A DNA stretch of 64,000 nt from JBFFMO01 sp041390025 (GCA_041390025.1 JAWKQR010000026.1:13683-77682); one strand, 5' to 3'; positions 49,225-58,525 are shown, numbered from the stretch's first letter. Made by a program: numbers and translations. The notes: generated from the sequence alone by a model not told the origin.

Positions 49225-49938
49225 CTAACCGTTGAGGCTGCCGATATCGCGCGCAGCCCGGTTGTCGATGGTACTAAAGGTTTGAATCAGCTTTTGCATC
49301 GCGTCGAAATGACGCTGCAGGGTGATGAGCTCGGTCATTGACTCGACGGGATTGACGTTCGCGCGCTCGATGTAGCCTTGGCGAACGGTCGAGGCCGATG
49401 CCTGCATCTGGCCCGCCGGTACGCTGAACGTCGACGGTCCCATCGGGGTGACTTTGGCGTTGGGATTGATGTCTACCAGGTTGATCTGGTCAACGATGCC
49501 GACGTCGTCCCAAACGTTGCCGACGTCATCGACGTAGAAGTCCGCGTTGGGGGGCACCATCACCGGTGCGCCGCTTGGGTTGAGGACTTTGAAGCCCTCG
49601 AGCGTGACAAGATTGCCGTTTTCGTCGGCGCGGAATCGGCCGGCACGGGTCAGGCCGATGCCCTTACCGGTGTCGACCGTGAAAAAGCCGTTGCCGTCGA
49701 TGGCGATGTCAAACGGGTTTTCGGTCGCCTCGGTGATGCCGGCCTGCAGGTTGATGTCGTCGTTGCGAACTTCCACCTGGCTGCGGCCGCTCATGCGGTC
49801 GACCAGCATTTCTTGGAATCGCACGGACCGCGCACGGTATCCAGGGGTTTCGACGTTTGCGAGATTGTGACTGACCGTGTCGAGATGCGTCTGCCGCGCT
49901 ATGGCTCCGCTGACTGCAATGTAGATTCCGTCACTCAT
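49225..49938 (-). CDS. flgF: Flagellar rod protein FlgF
   Basis: 237 aa. GIYIAVSGAIARQTHLDTVS HNLANVETPGYRARSVRFQE, NPFDIAIDGNGFFTVDTGKG and VNPVESMTELITLQRHFDAM identify a proximal rod protein of the FlgF type, shorter than FlgG and placed before it. It is first in the flgF-flgG-flgA-flgH operon and has a consensus sigma54 promoter 29 nt upstream. Confidence 0.92.
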   Translation of the reverse strand: MSDGIYIAVSGAIARQTHLDTVSHNLANVETPGYRARSVRFQEMLVDRMSGRSQVEVRNDDINLQAGITEATENPFDIAIDGNGFFTVDTGKGIGLTRAGRFRADENGNLVTLEGFKVLNPSGAPVMVPPNADFYVDDVGNVWDDVGIVDQINLVDINPNAKVTPMGPSTFSVPAGQMQASASTVRQGYIERANVNPVESMTELITLQRHFDAMQKLIQTFSTIDNRAARDIGSLNG

Positions 49939-49966
49939 GTGGACCTCGGTTACGCTCTGACTAGGA

Positions 49967-49980
49967 GCAAACCGTGTGCC
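49967..49980 (-). promoter_or_regulatory. sigma54 promoter of flgF-flgG-flgA-flgH
   Basis: Minus strand TGGCAC-ACGGT-TTGCT, full consensus and GG-N10-GC spacing; predicted leader about 17 nt. Confidence 0.88.
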
Positions 49981-50033
49981 ACGATCGAGATCTAGGTTTT
50001 ATGCGGGTCTGCGGGGGTCCGAGGATCGCGATC

Positions 50034-50069
50034 AGGAACGATCTTCCTGTTGGGCGGAAGGAATTTCCG
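50034..50069. promoter_or_regulatory. Two putative enhancer palindromes upstream of flgF
   Basis: AGGAA CGATC TTCCT (50034-50048) and CGGAA GGAAT TTCCG (50055-50069) are 15-bp inverted repeats centred 21 bp apart, about two helical turns, and 54-90 bp upstream of the flgF promoter. They match the sites before flgB, motA/fliM and fliP. Confidence 0.6.
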
Positions 50070-50074
50070 GATCG

Positions 50075-50710
50075 TTATTCGACGATCGCGCGGGTGTAGA
50101 GGCCCACGGTCGTCGCGCAAACAACCTCTTCTTCGCCGCGCATGACACGAACCGAGACCGTGCCATTGGTGTTGCCCACCGCTTGCATGCGCTCGCCGTC
50201 ACAGTTCATGCGCTCGGTGAAGTCTTTCTTGGCGATGTCGCCGGCGGTGGCGACGTCGATGGGGCCTGTGAGTTTGGTGGGTTCGACGCGCAGGGTGGCT
50301 TCTTCGCCGTCGATGTCGATCTTGTAGAGCACACCAAACGCGATGCCTTCGCCGTATTTGGCGCGAAACTCGGTGGCGGACTCTTCTTTGTCGGTCCGGA
50401 AGACCAACCGCACGTTCGGCGGTGACCCCGCCTGAAGGGCTTCTAGCGTAATCTGAACGCCGCCAGGCGCGATATGGGTGCGACCCTCGGTCAGCATCGC
50501 CATCTCGACGTCAGGACCGCTGTCGCCGTCTTGAGGGTTATCGGCGCTCACGGCTGGGCGCATGCGCGGCGCCGGGATCTCCTGATCGTCCTCCGTGAGG
50601 GTGTCGCGCATGATGACGTTTGGCTCCTCTTTGGGAGGAGCAGACGTGCACGCGGCGCCCAGAATGAGTACGGCGCTCAGGCCAAGCAGGTCAGTTCGAG
50701 GGCGTATCAC
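50075..50710 (-). CDS. Lipoprotein of unknown function next to an amidase
   Basis: 211 aa. From a GTG at 50708-50710 (complement) the N-terminus reads IRPRTDLLGLSAVLILGAAC, a signal peptide with lipobox LGAAC. An Asp/Pro-rich linker leads to a compact beta-rich domain with two Cys (MNCDGERMQAV, EEVVCATTV). The start lies within the 3' end of the amidase gene, whose stop is at 50691, so the two are coupled. A longer open frame from 50752 is unlikely because the extra residues break the signal peptide. Possibly an amidase partner; no family is recognised. Confidence 0.7.
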   Translation of the reverse strand: MIRPRTDLLGLSAVLILGAACTSAPPKEEPNVIMRDTLTEDDQEIPAPRMRPAVSADNPQDGDSGPDVEMAMLTEGRTHIAPGGVQITLEALQAGSPPNVRLVFRTDKEESATEFRAKYGEGIAFGVLYKIDIDGEEATLRVEPTKLTGPIDVATAGDIAKKDFTERMNCDGERMQAVGNTNGTVSVRVMRGEEEVVCATTVGLYTRAIVE

Positions 50711-51602
50711 GTTGGTCCAACTGCTGATCGAGCTTTTCGATGGCTTCCACAAGACCTCCGACGACCTTGGAGCGGTGACGTTCGGTCAGGACATCACGCC
50801 CTTCGGTGGTGTGAGTGACAAAGCCGCTTTCGACGACGATGGCCGGCATCAAGGCGCCGCGCAGCACCGCAAAGTTGGCCTGTTTGACGCCCCGGTTGAC
50901 CGACGTCAAACGGTGGGCGAGCCCTTCATTGGCGAGCTGCGCAAACAGGGCGCTGTCGGTGTGTTGACGCTGCCGCGCGAGGTCGGCCTGCATTTCGACC
51001 ATGACCTCGTTGAACGTCGAGGCTTTCGGGTCGGTCGACAGTTCCTGCTTGATGCCGGTCGCGCTTGGGGCTGCCGTCGCGATGGGTTCACCCTTGACCT
51101 GTTCTTGGCCCGGTGTGGCTTCCGACGAGGTCAGGAAGTACGTCTCAAACCCGATGGCACGCGAGTGGGTCGCGGCATTGTAGTGCAGCGAGACAAACAG
51201 GTCGGCGCCGATCGTGTTGGCGTAGGCGATGCGGTCGGTCAGTCCCACCGACACGTCCCAGTAACGCGTCATCACGATGCGCGCCGCAGGGTACTTTGCC
51301 TGAAGCTCGTCTCGCAGGGCGTAGGCGAGCTCGAGCGTGATGAATTTCTCGTGGATGCCGGCAACCCCGAGCGCGCCCTGGTTTTCGCCGCCATGACCGG
51401 GGTCGATCACGATGGTCTGCAAGCGTTTGAGCGTCTGAGGTTGAACCCCATCAAGCTCCATGGTGATGCGACGCGCTTGGTCACAAATCCCCAAAATCGC
51501 GGGCAGGTCCAGCCCACGAACCTGTGCGGGTGGAACCGCTGAGGCTGGTGATGCGACCGCCAGAAGGCTCGTCGCGGCAAGGCTAAAGAGTAGCTTCTTC
51601 AA
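50691..51602 (-). CDS. N-acetylmuramoyl-L-alanine amidase (Amidase_3)
   Basis: 303 aa from a TTG start with GGAG 6 nt upstream; this start gives the complete signal peptide KKLLFSLAATSLLAVASPAS A. The catalytic domain has the zinc sites TIVIDPGHGG (His), GIHEKFITLELA (Glu), SLHYNA (His) and the catalytic Glu in AIVVESGFVTHT. A Gln/Ala-rich insert lies before the last third, as in AmiC-like enzymes. It cleaves the stem peptide from murein in the periplasm, for cell separation or possibly to open the wall for the flagellar rod, given flgF 750 nt away and the single-domain FlgJ. Confidence 0.88.
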   Translation of the reverse strand: MKKLLFSLAATSLLAVASPASAVPPAQVRGLDLPAILGICDQARRITMELDGVQPQTLKRLQTIVIDPGHGGENQGALGVAGIHEKFITLELAYALRDELQAKYPAARIVMTRYWDVSVGLTDRIAYANTIGADLFVSLHYNAATHSRAIGFETYFLTSSEATPGQEQVKGEPIATAAPSATGIKQELSTDPKASTFNEVMVEMQADLARQRQHTDSALFAQLANEGLAHRLTSVNRGVKQANFAVLRGALMPAIVVESGFVTHTTEGRDVLTERHRSKVVGGLVEAIEKLDQQLDQRDTPSN

Positions 51603-51806
51603 GATTGACTCCGGGTCAGCGACCGTCCGTGGTTGTGACCGATGGAGTGAGGGTAACACCCGAAACGAGGAATCAAATTTTCAATGAGCCGGCGACCAAA
51701 ACACGCGAAACGGTCCAAACTGCCCATGTGGATCACCATCATGAGAGTCTTTTTCAACGATTTTGCCTCGATCATGCGATAGTGCGGTCGTTTTTGGAGA
51801 AATGGA

Positions 51807-53030
51807 ATGCGTTATCTGCTGGTGGTGCTTTGGATTTTCATGGGGTGTAGCGATAACGGAACAAAGGCGTCGAGTCCGGTGGATATGGGCCTGGACCAAG
51901 ACGCTTTGGTCGACATGGCGGCAGATACCTCCGCAACGGATGCCGGCGTCGACACGGGCTCGTCGCCGACGTGTGAGGTCTCGACCGGTGCGTTTCCTCG
52001 CAGGTTGTCGCTCCCGAACTCGGAACCCAACGGCGTGTTCGACCCCAGCCTCGCGCTTGATCCCAACACCCAACGGCTTTGGATGTCCTATTCGGGTGTA
52101 ACCGGACCGGCGGGGTCAGGGGCCGTGAGCACGCATTTGGCCTACAGCGACGATCGTGGTCAGACATGGTGTGACTTTGGCGTCGTCAACGCGTCACAAC
52201 CCGAGCCCAATCCTCCAGCGGCCTTTGCGGGTCGCGCGGCGAAGTGGCACCACGAGACATCGTCCATCGTCTATGACCCGGCAGCCGACGCACAGGCGCG
52301 ATGGCGGCTTGTGTGGATGCAGTACCTGCATATCGAGGACGACGACCCCGCGACAGAAGACCGCCATTTTGAGTACGGCTGGATCGCCCAGCGCACGGCC
52401 GCAACTGCAGAAGGTTTGGTCTCGGCACCGGCGACGAAGTTGTTTGGAGGCCTGCCGTACTACTCGCCGGGCGTGGAGGCCTACAATGAAGCTGTACCGG
52501 GGGGTTCACCCGCGGTTCGCTGGGACAACGACCCTACCCTTCAAGGATGTTTGGTGTTCGCCGAACCGGGTTTGCTCGCTGTCGAATCAAAGCTTTGGAT
52601 GGCAGTCGTCTGCGCGCGCTCGATGAGCGATACGTCCGTCGAGCTGATCGAGTTAGACCACGCCACCAACACGTGGTCGGCGCGGTCAACCCTGCTGACG
52701 CCATTCAACGGCGCTCAAATCAACGCTGCCATCACGGGGTTTAACGCGCCCGACCTCTTTACCGTTGGGAACACCGTGCACCTGCTGATCTCGCCGGTGG
52801 TCGCGCAGTACGCCGGGTGTCTGGGTTACACGGTCGACACTCAGACGGGGCTCGTGGTCGACCTTGATGGCAACGGACCTGACGTCATCTATGGGCTCGA
52901 AGCCACCGAGGGGGCGCTTCAAACGGGCGCTTGCACCTACCACGAGGCCTCCGAGCTTGGGGTGATCTATGGGGACACCTTGTTCTCAGGGGTTCAGTTT
53001 CAGTTGTTTGCAACGGGGACAACCTTTTAG
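51807..53030 (+). CDS. Lipoprotein with BNR/Asp-box sialidase-like repeat
   Basis: 407 aa. The signal peptide RYLLVVLWIFMGC has a lipobox, and the mature protein begins with an Asp/Ala/Thr-rich linker (MGLDQDALVDMAADTSATDA), typical of the organism's exported proteins. A predicted beta-propeller region carries an Asp-box YSDDRGQTW near residue 115. Such propellers occur in glycosidases and binding proteins; catalytic residues of sialidases are not evident. It is transcribed away from the amidase, with 204 nt between them. Confidence 0.75.
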   Translation: MRYLLVVLWIFMGCSDNGTKASSPVDMGLDQDALVDMAADTSATDAGVDTGSSPTCEVSTGAFPRRLSLPNSEPNGVFDPSLALDPNTQRLWMSYSGVTGPAGSGAVSTHLAYSDDRGQTWCDFGVVNASQPEPNPPAAFAGRAAKWHHETSSIVYDPAADAQARWRLVWMQYLHIEDDDPATEDRHFEYGWIAQRTAATAEGLVSAPATKLFGGLPYYSPGVEAYNEAVPGGSPAVRWDNDPTLQGCLVFAEPGLLAVESKLWMAVVCARSMSDTSVELIELDHATNTWSARSTLLTPFNGAQINAAITGFNAPDLFTVGNTVHLLISPVVAQYAGCLGYTVDTQTGLVVDLDGNGPDVIYGLEATEGALQTGACTYHEASELGVIYGDTLFSGVQFQLFATGTTF

Positions 53031-53041
53031 CGCCAACCGCC

Positions 53042-53782
53042 TCATGCCGCAGAGAGTGCCACACCAAGGTCTTTCGCATAGCGGTGCCGAAGGTCCTCAG
53101 CGACCACTTTCGCGCCGCGCTCCAGCAGGTCCGCATGCGGGATGGGCGCGAGCAGGCGAATCTTGACCGTCCCGCCCGTGGAATAGAGTTTGTCGCGTGA
53201 CCAGGCCTCGGCGGCGCCGTCGATCACCACAGGAACGATGTCGGCGCCTGCGACCTCGGCCATACGAAACGCTCCCATCTTGAAGGGCGATGGCACACGC
53301 GAGCTCGTGCGGGTTCCTTCCGGCGCGATAAAGACGCTGAGTTGTTCGTCACGAATTCGCTGCCCGGCCTTGTTTAGCGATGCGGTCGCGCGGTCGCGGT
53401 TGCCGCGATCCAAGAGCACCAAGCCCACAAGATAAGCCGACCACCCGATGAACGGGATGTAAACGATCGAGCGTTTGACCACCGCTGTGCCGCCCGGCGA
53501 GATGATGGCTGTGATGATGAAAACATCGAGCGTTGACGCGTGGTTGAACGTAAACACACGGGGCGCACGCTGATGAAGTGCACTGCAGTCGCCCTCAAAT
53601 TCAAGCTTCACGCCTGAAATCTTGAGCATCGTGCGCCCCCAAAATCGAATCATCGGCAGTGTGATGCGCTCTGGGAATTTGCCCGCCGTCAGCAACATCA
53701 CGACCACGATCAACACGGTGAAGACGGCGGAGAAGCTCCACGCGAGGCTATGCTGAACGGTCCCGCGGATCAGGCCCTTCAC
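53042..53782 (-). CDS. 1-acyl-sn-glycerol-3-phosphate acyltransferase (PlsC-like)
   Basis: 246 aa with an N-terminal membrane helix (SAVFTVLIVVVMLLTAG). The acyltransferase motifs are present: NHASTLDVF (HX4D), VFIAPEGTRTSSRVPSPFKM (EGTR block) and ADIVPVVIDG. It probably makes phosphatidic acid. The GTG start overlaps the stop of the site-2 protease gene in GTGA; the open frame upstream lies inside that gene. Confidence 0.87.
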   Translation of the reverse strand: MKGLIRGTVQHSLAWSFSAVFTVLIVVVMLLTAGKFPERITLPMIRFWGRTMLKISGVKLEFEGDCSALHQRAPRVFTFNHASTLDVFIITAIISPGGTAVVKRSIVYIPFIGWSAYLVGLVLLDRGNRDRATASLNKAGQRIRDEQLSVFIAPEGTRTSSRVPSPFKMGAFRMAEVAGADIVPVVIDGAAEAWSRDKLYSTGGTVKIRLLAPIPHADLLERGAKVVAEDLRHRYAKDLGVALSAA

Positions 53783-54456
53783 TGAGCCCGCGCCGCCTTG
53801 AGCACCTGAATATTGGGCATCGCCAACACGAACACCAAAATGAGTGTGAACAACAGGCTCTGCTGCAGGAACGTAAAGGACGCGACCACGAGCGCTGCAA
53901 CGAGGAACAACGAAATCCACGCCGTGACCTCCCACGCGCGTCGGGTGTTCTTCATGAATTTCTGCAGCACGCTGCGCATCACGTTGCCCCCGTCCATCGG
54001 AAAGATGGGGATCAAGTTGAAGACGGTCCACGCCAGATTGGCCATCGCCATCCACGACACAAACTCCCCAACCAAACCGGTTGGCTTCACGATCAACGCG
54101 ATCAGGCCAAACACCACGGTCAGCGAGAAGCTAAACGCGGGGCCAGCCAGTGAAATCACGATCGACTGCCCAGGCGGCGTGTGTGCGCGGCCTTGGTTGA
54201 CGGTCACCCCGCCGAGCCCCTGCAGCACAATCATCGACTTGCCGTAACCAAACTTGTCGATGGCGAGCGCGTGGCCGTACTCGTGCCACAAGACGCTGAT
54301 GAAAAGGATAGGGGCCCACAGCAGGCCTGAGAGCAGGTCTTCGGACGTGCGCACGTTCGAAAACGCGAAGTACGCCACCAGCACAAAAAACCATGCCTCC
54401 AAATAAACGGGGTGGCCGTGCATCTTGAAGATTCGCCAACGTGGGACATCGAACAT
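53779..54456 (-). CDS. Site-2 protease family (M50) membrane metalloprotease
   Basis: 225 aa with about five membrane helices. Zinc motif WHEYGHALAIDKFG (HExxH) is in the second helix, and NLIPIFPMDGGNVMRS (the NxxPxxPLDGG block) supplies the third ligand. The chosen ATG has GGAG 5 nt upstream and starts MFDVPRWRIF. It lacks a PDZ domain, so it is of the small SpoIVFB/rhomboid-size class. Substrate unknown. Coupled to the PlsC-like gene. Confidence 0.86.
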   Translation of the reverse strand: MFDVPRWRIFKMHGHPVYLEAWFFVLVAYFAFSNVRTSEDLLSGLLWAPILFISVLWHEYGHALAIDKFGYGKSMIVLQGLGGVTVNQGRAHTPPGQSIVISLAGPAFSFSLTVVFGLIALIVKPTGLVGEFVSWMAMANLAWTVFNLIPIFPMDGGNVMRSVLQKFMKNTRRAWEVTAWISLFLVAALVVASFTFLQQSLLFTLILVFVLAMPNIQVLKAARAQ

Positions 54457-54548
54457 CTCAGCTCCGGACACGTCGATTGTTACTAGCCGACGTGCACGAC
54501 GCGAAGCTAACCACGAAGCACCATCGAGGCAAGTTCAGGACGGCTGCT

Positions 54549-54600
54549 GTGGGCGGCTTCGCCGCGCGGCAATCGGAGATTGCCGCCCCGACCGGTCCAT
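54549..54600. repeat. Single extragenic hairpin repeat (locus 4)
   Basis: GGGCGGC-ttc-GCCGC followed by GCGGCAATC-gga-GATTGCCGC and ending ACCGGTCCAT. It has the layout of the array units at 31152, 42084 and 58526, with changes on both sides of each stem. It lies in the 235-nt divergent region between the site-2 protease and the BRCT gene. Confidence 0.75.
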
Positions 54601-54691
54601 CGCGGCTCAAGAATGGTTTCAGGAACATTCAGGTGCTTTGTTCAGCGGCGGCGCTAGGTTGTCTCCATCGATAACAAACGAGGAGATCGCC

Positions 54692-56638
54692 ATGAAAAAG
54701 TCAGATGTCGTTGGAAAGAATGTTGTGCTCACTGGAACGTTTGAAGGCTTTCGCCGGGTTGAGGCCGAAGCGGCGCTGAGCGCGTTTGGAGCAAACGTGT
54801 CGGGTTCGGTGTCGTCCAAGACCGACATGTTGTTTGTGGGTGAAAAGGCAGGTTCGAAGCTCGCCAAGGCGAAGTCCCTTGGTGTGGCCGTCTACGACGA
54901 GGCCGCGCTCGCGTCATTGCTCGCCGATGTCACGTTTGTCACCGCCGAGGCCGCAAGCGAGGCTGCAGCCGAGATCAAAGAAACGCCTGTCTCGGCGTTT
55001 GCCGGCAAGACCGTCGTCTGCACGGGTACGTTTGTGACGATGAAGCGGTCCGAGGCCGAAAAAGTGTTGAAGGAAGCCGGTGCCATCGTGTCGGGCTCGG
55101 TGTCTTCCAAGACCGACCTGCTGATCCACGGCGACAACGCTGGCTCGAAGCTGACCAAGGCTCAGACGCTGGGCGTGGCTTTGATGACCGAACTCGAGAT
55201 GGTCGAGGCGCTCAAGGCCGGCGGCGCAGGTGCGGACGAGCTCGCTGACGCCGACAAGCTGTTGAAAAAAGCCGCCGCAGAAAAGGCCAAATCTGAAACC
55301 GAAATGACCGCTGTCGCGGCTGAGTTGCGCACGTTTGTGGCGCAACTTCAAAAGCGTAAGGACATCCGTGTGCGGGTCGCACAGCTGGGTCGCAAGGCGT
55401 CGAAGGGTGATGTGGAATACGTGCGAATGCTGGTGCCAGAACTCGCCGATTTTTACGCCGAGATGAACGGCGTCCACGTCGAATGGGAATTCCAAGAGCC
55501 TTACGGCGGTGGCTGCCTGCGTATCCCAGCCGTGTCGCAATGGACCAAGTTCACCGGCGAAGACGAGCATTGGATGGGCTTTGGCGACGACAAGGAAGCC
55601 ATGTTGCTTGATGAGATCACGCCCGAAGGCAACACCTGGTTGGTGCGCGACAAGAAGGGCAAGAAGGACCGTCCGGTCCAGATCATCTTCGCGTCGGCTG
55701 CAGAAGGTGCGGATGGTGTCATTCCAGCGGCATCGATCGCCGAGTACATTCGCAAGGCGATGGAAAACGGATTTGTCCACTACTGGCCACGTTGCTTCAC
55801 GCCTTCACCGTACGTCTCGTATGCCGAGCAAGAGCAGTCGGTCACGCGGTTCAAGGCCCCAGCGGTCCCACCCGTCCCCGTCAAAAAGGGCGCGCGCGTT
55901 CAGTTCAACTACTTCAGCGAGGGCGGACGCGGCGAGGTGCTTCGTGTGCACACGGCTCCGGAGGGATCACACACCGAGTATTCGGGCAACGAATACGCGT
56001 TGGTTCAATTCGACGAAGGCACCGTGGGCTGGCTTCCCACGCGTTGGGTTAAGGTCACCCAACGCGACGACGCTTACGAGACCCTTCGCAACCCCTCGTT
56101 CGCATTGAAAACTGCCACGAAGACCGACTTGTACGCGACGCTGGACATGTTCGCACATGCGATCGGGCCGATGGGACACTACTCCAACGGGATGCCGAGC
56201 AATGCACGTCGCGCCGCGGGCGTGTTGAGCCAGCGCTCGCTCGCCGACGCCACGAAGTTGGTCGCCGACCTGAATGTGGCGGTGATTAACGCGAAGCTGG
56301 ACCTGCATGCCAACCGCGAGTTGCTCGACACCGAACCCACATTTGATGCCATCGACTACGCACGATTTGGGCAGAAATACACGATCGACGGTCTGTTCAT
56401 CGGGCTCTACGGTGGCCTGCAAATCATGGCAAAGCACGCGTCGATGAAGGCGTCGAAGCCCGCATCGCAGCTGGTGGACAGTGACCTTATCGGGTCGTTG
56501 CCGACCACCGCTTCGTCGTTGGCCGAGGTGTTGAAATCCAACACGGTGTTGTCGGCACCCGACTACTTCGCGAGCACCGAAAAGGCAGCATTGAAGCTGC
56601 CTGTGGATGCGCCGCTGTTCAACGCGACGGGCTATTAG
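54692..56638 (+). CDS. Tandem BRCT-domain protein with large uncharacterised C-terminal region
   Basis: 648 aa. Two ligase-type BRCT domains lie at residues 5-85 and 105-190, each with GKxVVxTGTF, a GxxVSGSVSSKTD segment, and AGSKL-x-KAxxLGV. An Ala/Lys/Glu-rich helical linker follows. Residues 225-340 (LVPELADFYAEMNGVHVEWE, GGGCLRIPAVSQW, HWMGFGDD) resemble a SMI1/KNR4 (SUKH) fold. The remaining 300 residues are not recognised. There is no ligase or nuclease domain. GAGGAG lies 7 nt before the ATG, and the longer open frame upstream crosses the repeat. The 3' end overlaps recQ by 4 nt convergently. A DNA-damage adaptor or a toxin-immunity type protein are guesses. Confidence 0.8.
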   Translation: MKKSDVVGKNVVLTGTFEGFRRVEAEAALSAFGANVSGSVSSKTDMLFVGEKAGSKLAKAKSLGVAVYDEAALASLLADVTFVTAEAASEAAAEIKETPVSAFAGKTVVCTGTFVTMKRSEAEKVLKEAGAIVSGSVSSKTDLLIHGDNAGSKLTKAQTLGVALMTELEMVEALKAGGAGADELADADKLLKKAAAEKAKSETEMTAVAAELRTFVAQLQKRKDIRVRVAQLGRKASKGDVEYVRMLVPELADFYAEMNGVHVEWEFQEPYGGGCLRIPAVSQWTKFTGEDEHWMGFGDDKEAMLLDEITPEGNTWLVRDKKGKKDRPVQIIFASAAEGADGVIPAASIAEYIRKAMENGFVHYWPRCFTPSPYVSYAEQEQSVTRFKAPAVPPVPVKKGARVQFNYFSEGGRGEVLRVHTAPEGSHTEYSGNEYALVQFDEGTVGWLPTRWVKVTQRDDAYETLRNPSFALKTATKTDLYATLDMFAHAIGPMGHYSNGMPSNARRAAGVLSQRSLADATKLVADLNVAVINAKLDLHANRELLDTEPTFDAIDYARFGQKYTIDGLFIGLYGGLQIMAKHASMKASKPASQLVDSDLIGSLPTTASSLAEVLKSNTVLSAPDYFASTEKAALKLPVDAPLFNATGY

Positions 56639-58479
56639 GGACTTTGCCACGCGTTTAACACGGCCAAAAACGCATCGCCGTAGACATCGAGCTTCTTCTG
56701 CCCGACGCCGTGAATTGCGCCAAATGCGGTCAAATCCTGCGGTAGGTGTTGGCACATTTCGATCAAGGTGCGGTCCGAGAACACGACGTAGGGTGGAACG
56801 CCCTTCTTGTCGGCCAAGGCTTTGCGCTTGGCGCGTAGCAGCTCGAAGAGCTCGAGTTCTTGCGCGTTCAAACCCGTGTTCTTGGTGGCCTTTCGCCCTG
56901 AGCGACCCGAGCGTCCAGAACGCGACGATTTTGTCTCGGGTCGCGGCAGGCGGCCTTCAAATTTTTCCTCACCTTTGAGCACCGGCCATGCGCTCGGCGT
57001 CAGCGAATAGCCGCCGTATTGGCCGTCTTGCTGCACCAATCCTGCCTGCAAAAGCTGGCGCCCAAGCGAGCGCCACACGTTTTCGTCGAGGTCTTTTCCG
57101 ATGCCATGGGTCGACAGCTCGTGGTGGCCGTTTCGGGTGATGCGCTCGGCCTTTGAGCCGCGCAAAACGTCGATGACATGGTTCATGCCAAAGCGTTGTT
57201 CGGTGCGGTAGATGCACGACAGGAGCTTCTGGGCCGGCACCGAAAGGTCGACCACATCAGGCGGTGGATCGATGCAGTTGTCGCAGTTTCCGCAACCGCC
57301 CGGCGGGGCTTCTTCGCCGAAATACGCCAGGAGTGGCCTTCGCCTGCATCCGTGCGCTTCGGCGAAGGCACGCATGTGCGTCAGCTGTTGCCTAGCCACG
57401 CGTTGTTCGCTGTCGCTCTTTTGCGAGATGTGAAACTCGATGGTGCTCAGGTCGGCACCACCAAAAGCAGCAGACATTCCGCGGGCTGTCCATCACGGCC
57501 GGCGCGGCCGACCTCTTGATAGAAGGACTCGATGCTCGATGGCATGTCGTAGCGAACCACCCAGCGCACGTCGGGTTTGTCGATGCCCATGCCAAACGCC
57601 ACCGTCGCCACGATGACATCGAGGTCATCGCGGATGAACATGTCTTGGTTCTTCTGGCGTTTTTCGGCGGACAGGCCCGCGTGATACGGGCGAGCGCGCA
57701 GACCCTTGGCGACGAGCTCTTGGCGACGGCCTCGGTGGTCTTGCGGGTCGAGCAATACACGATTCCGAGGTCCCTTCGACCTGGTCGATGAATCGCATCA
57801 ACTGGTCGTAGCCGCCTTCTTTCTCTTCGGCCTTTAGAAACAAGTTTGGGCGGTCAAAGCTGGCCACAAACTGCGCGCTTTTCGCCAAGTTGAGCGACTG
57901 CGCGATGTCCTCGCGAACACGTGGTGTGGCCGTCGCGGTCAGCGCAATGCACACCGCGTTTGGAAAGCTCGTGCGGACCTCGGCGAGCTGGCGGTATTCG
58001 GGGCGGAAGTCGTGTCCCCATTGCGAGATGCAGTGGGCCTCGTCGATGGTCAGGCAGCTGACTTTGACCTTGCTCAGCAGCTCTTTGGTACGCGGCTGCA
58101 ACAGGGTTTCGGGCGCGACATACAGCAGCTTGGCGCGTCCGCTGGCCACGGCTTGTTGGTTGGTTGCGTATTCTTCTTGGGTCAACGCGCTGTTGATCAA
58201 GACCGCTTCGACGCCGGCGGCTTGGAGCTGCCGAACTTGGTCTTGCATCAGCGAAATCAGGGGCGACACGACAATGGTCAACCCATCAAACAGCAAGGCT
58301 GGGACCTGAAAGCACAGCGATTTTCCGCCGCCCGTTGGCATGATGGCCAAGGTGTCGTTTCCCGCAAGGACACTGTCGATGACGTCTTTTTGGGTGGGGC
58401 GAAACGCGTCGTAACCAAAGACGTTTTTTAGGACGTCCAAGGGTGTTGGACCGGATGAAACGGACATAGGACTGATCAT
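56635..58479 (-). pseudogene. recQ: ATP-dependent DNA helicase RecQ, broken by three single-base frameshifts
   Basis: The whole RecQ is present in pieces. N-terminal piece: FGYDAFRPTQKDVIDSVLAG, Walker A IMPTGGGKSLCF, IDEAHCISQWGHDFRP, and TALTATATPRVREDIAQSL-type motif III. The frame is lost after FIDQVEGTS near 57766 and again near 57720, then RARPYHAGLSAEKRQKNQDM and YQEVGRAGRDGQPAEC continue. It is lost once more at 57463-57466, after which the RQC zinc region GGCGNCDNCIDPP and a C-terminal HRDC domain run intact to the stop. Each break is one missing base in a short homopolymer (G, G, T), and together they restore the frame. Either real decay or local assembly error. Confidence 0.88.
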
Positions 58480-58525
58480 TTGTACACCCTAGCGCGACAT
58501 GTGTGTGGGTCGCAACGAACGATGT

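Noticed and set aside
57463..57768. Programmed frameshifting in recQ
   Set aside because: Three separate shifts would be needed, none at a recognised slippery site with a stimulator, and RecQ is not known to use recoding.
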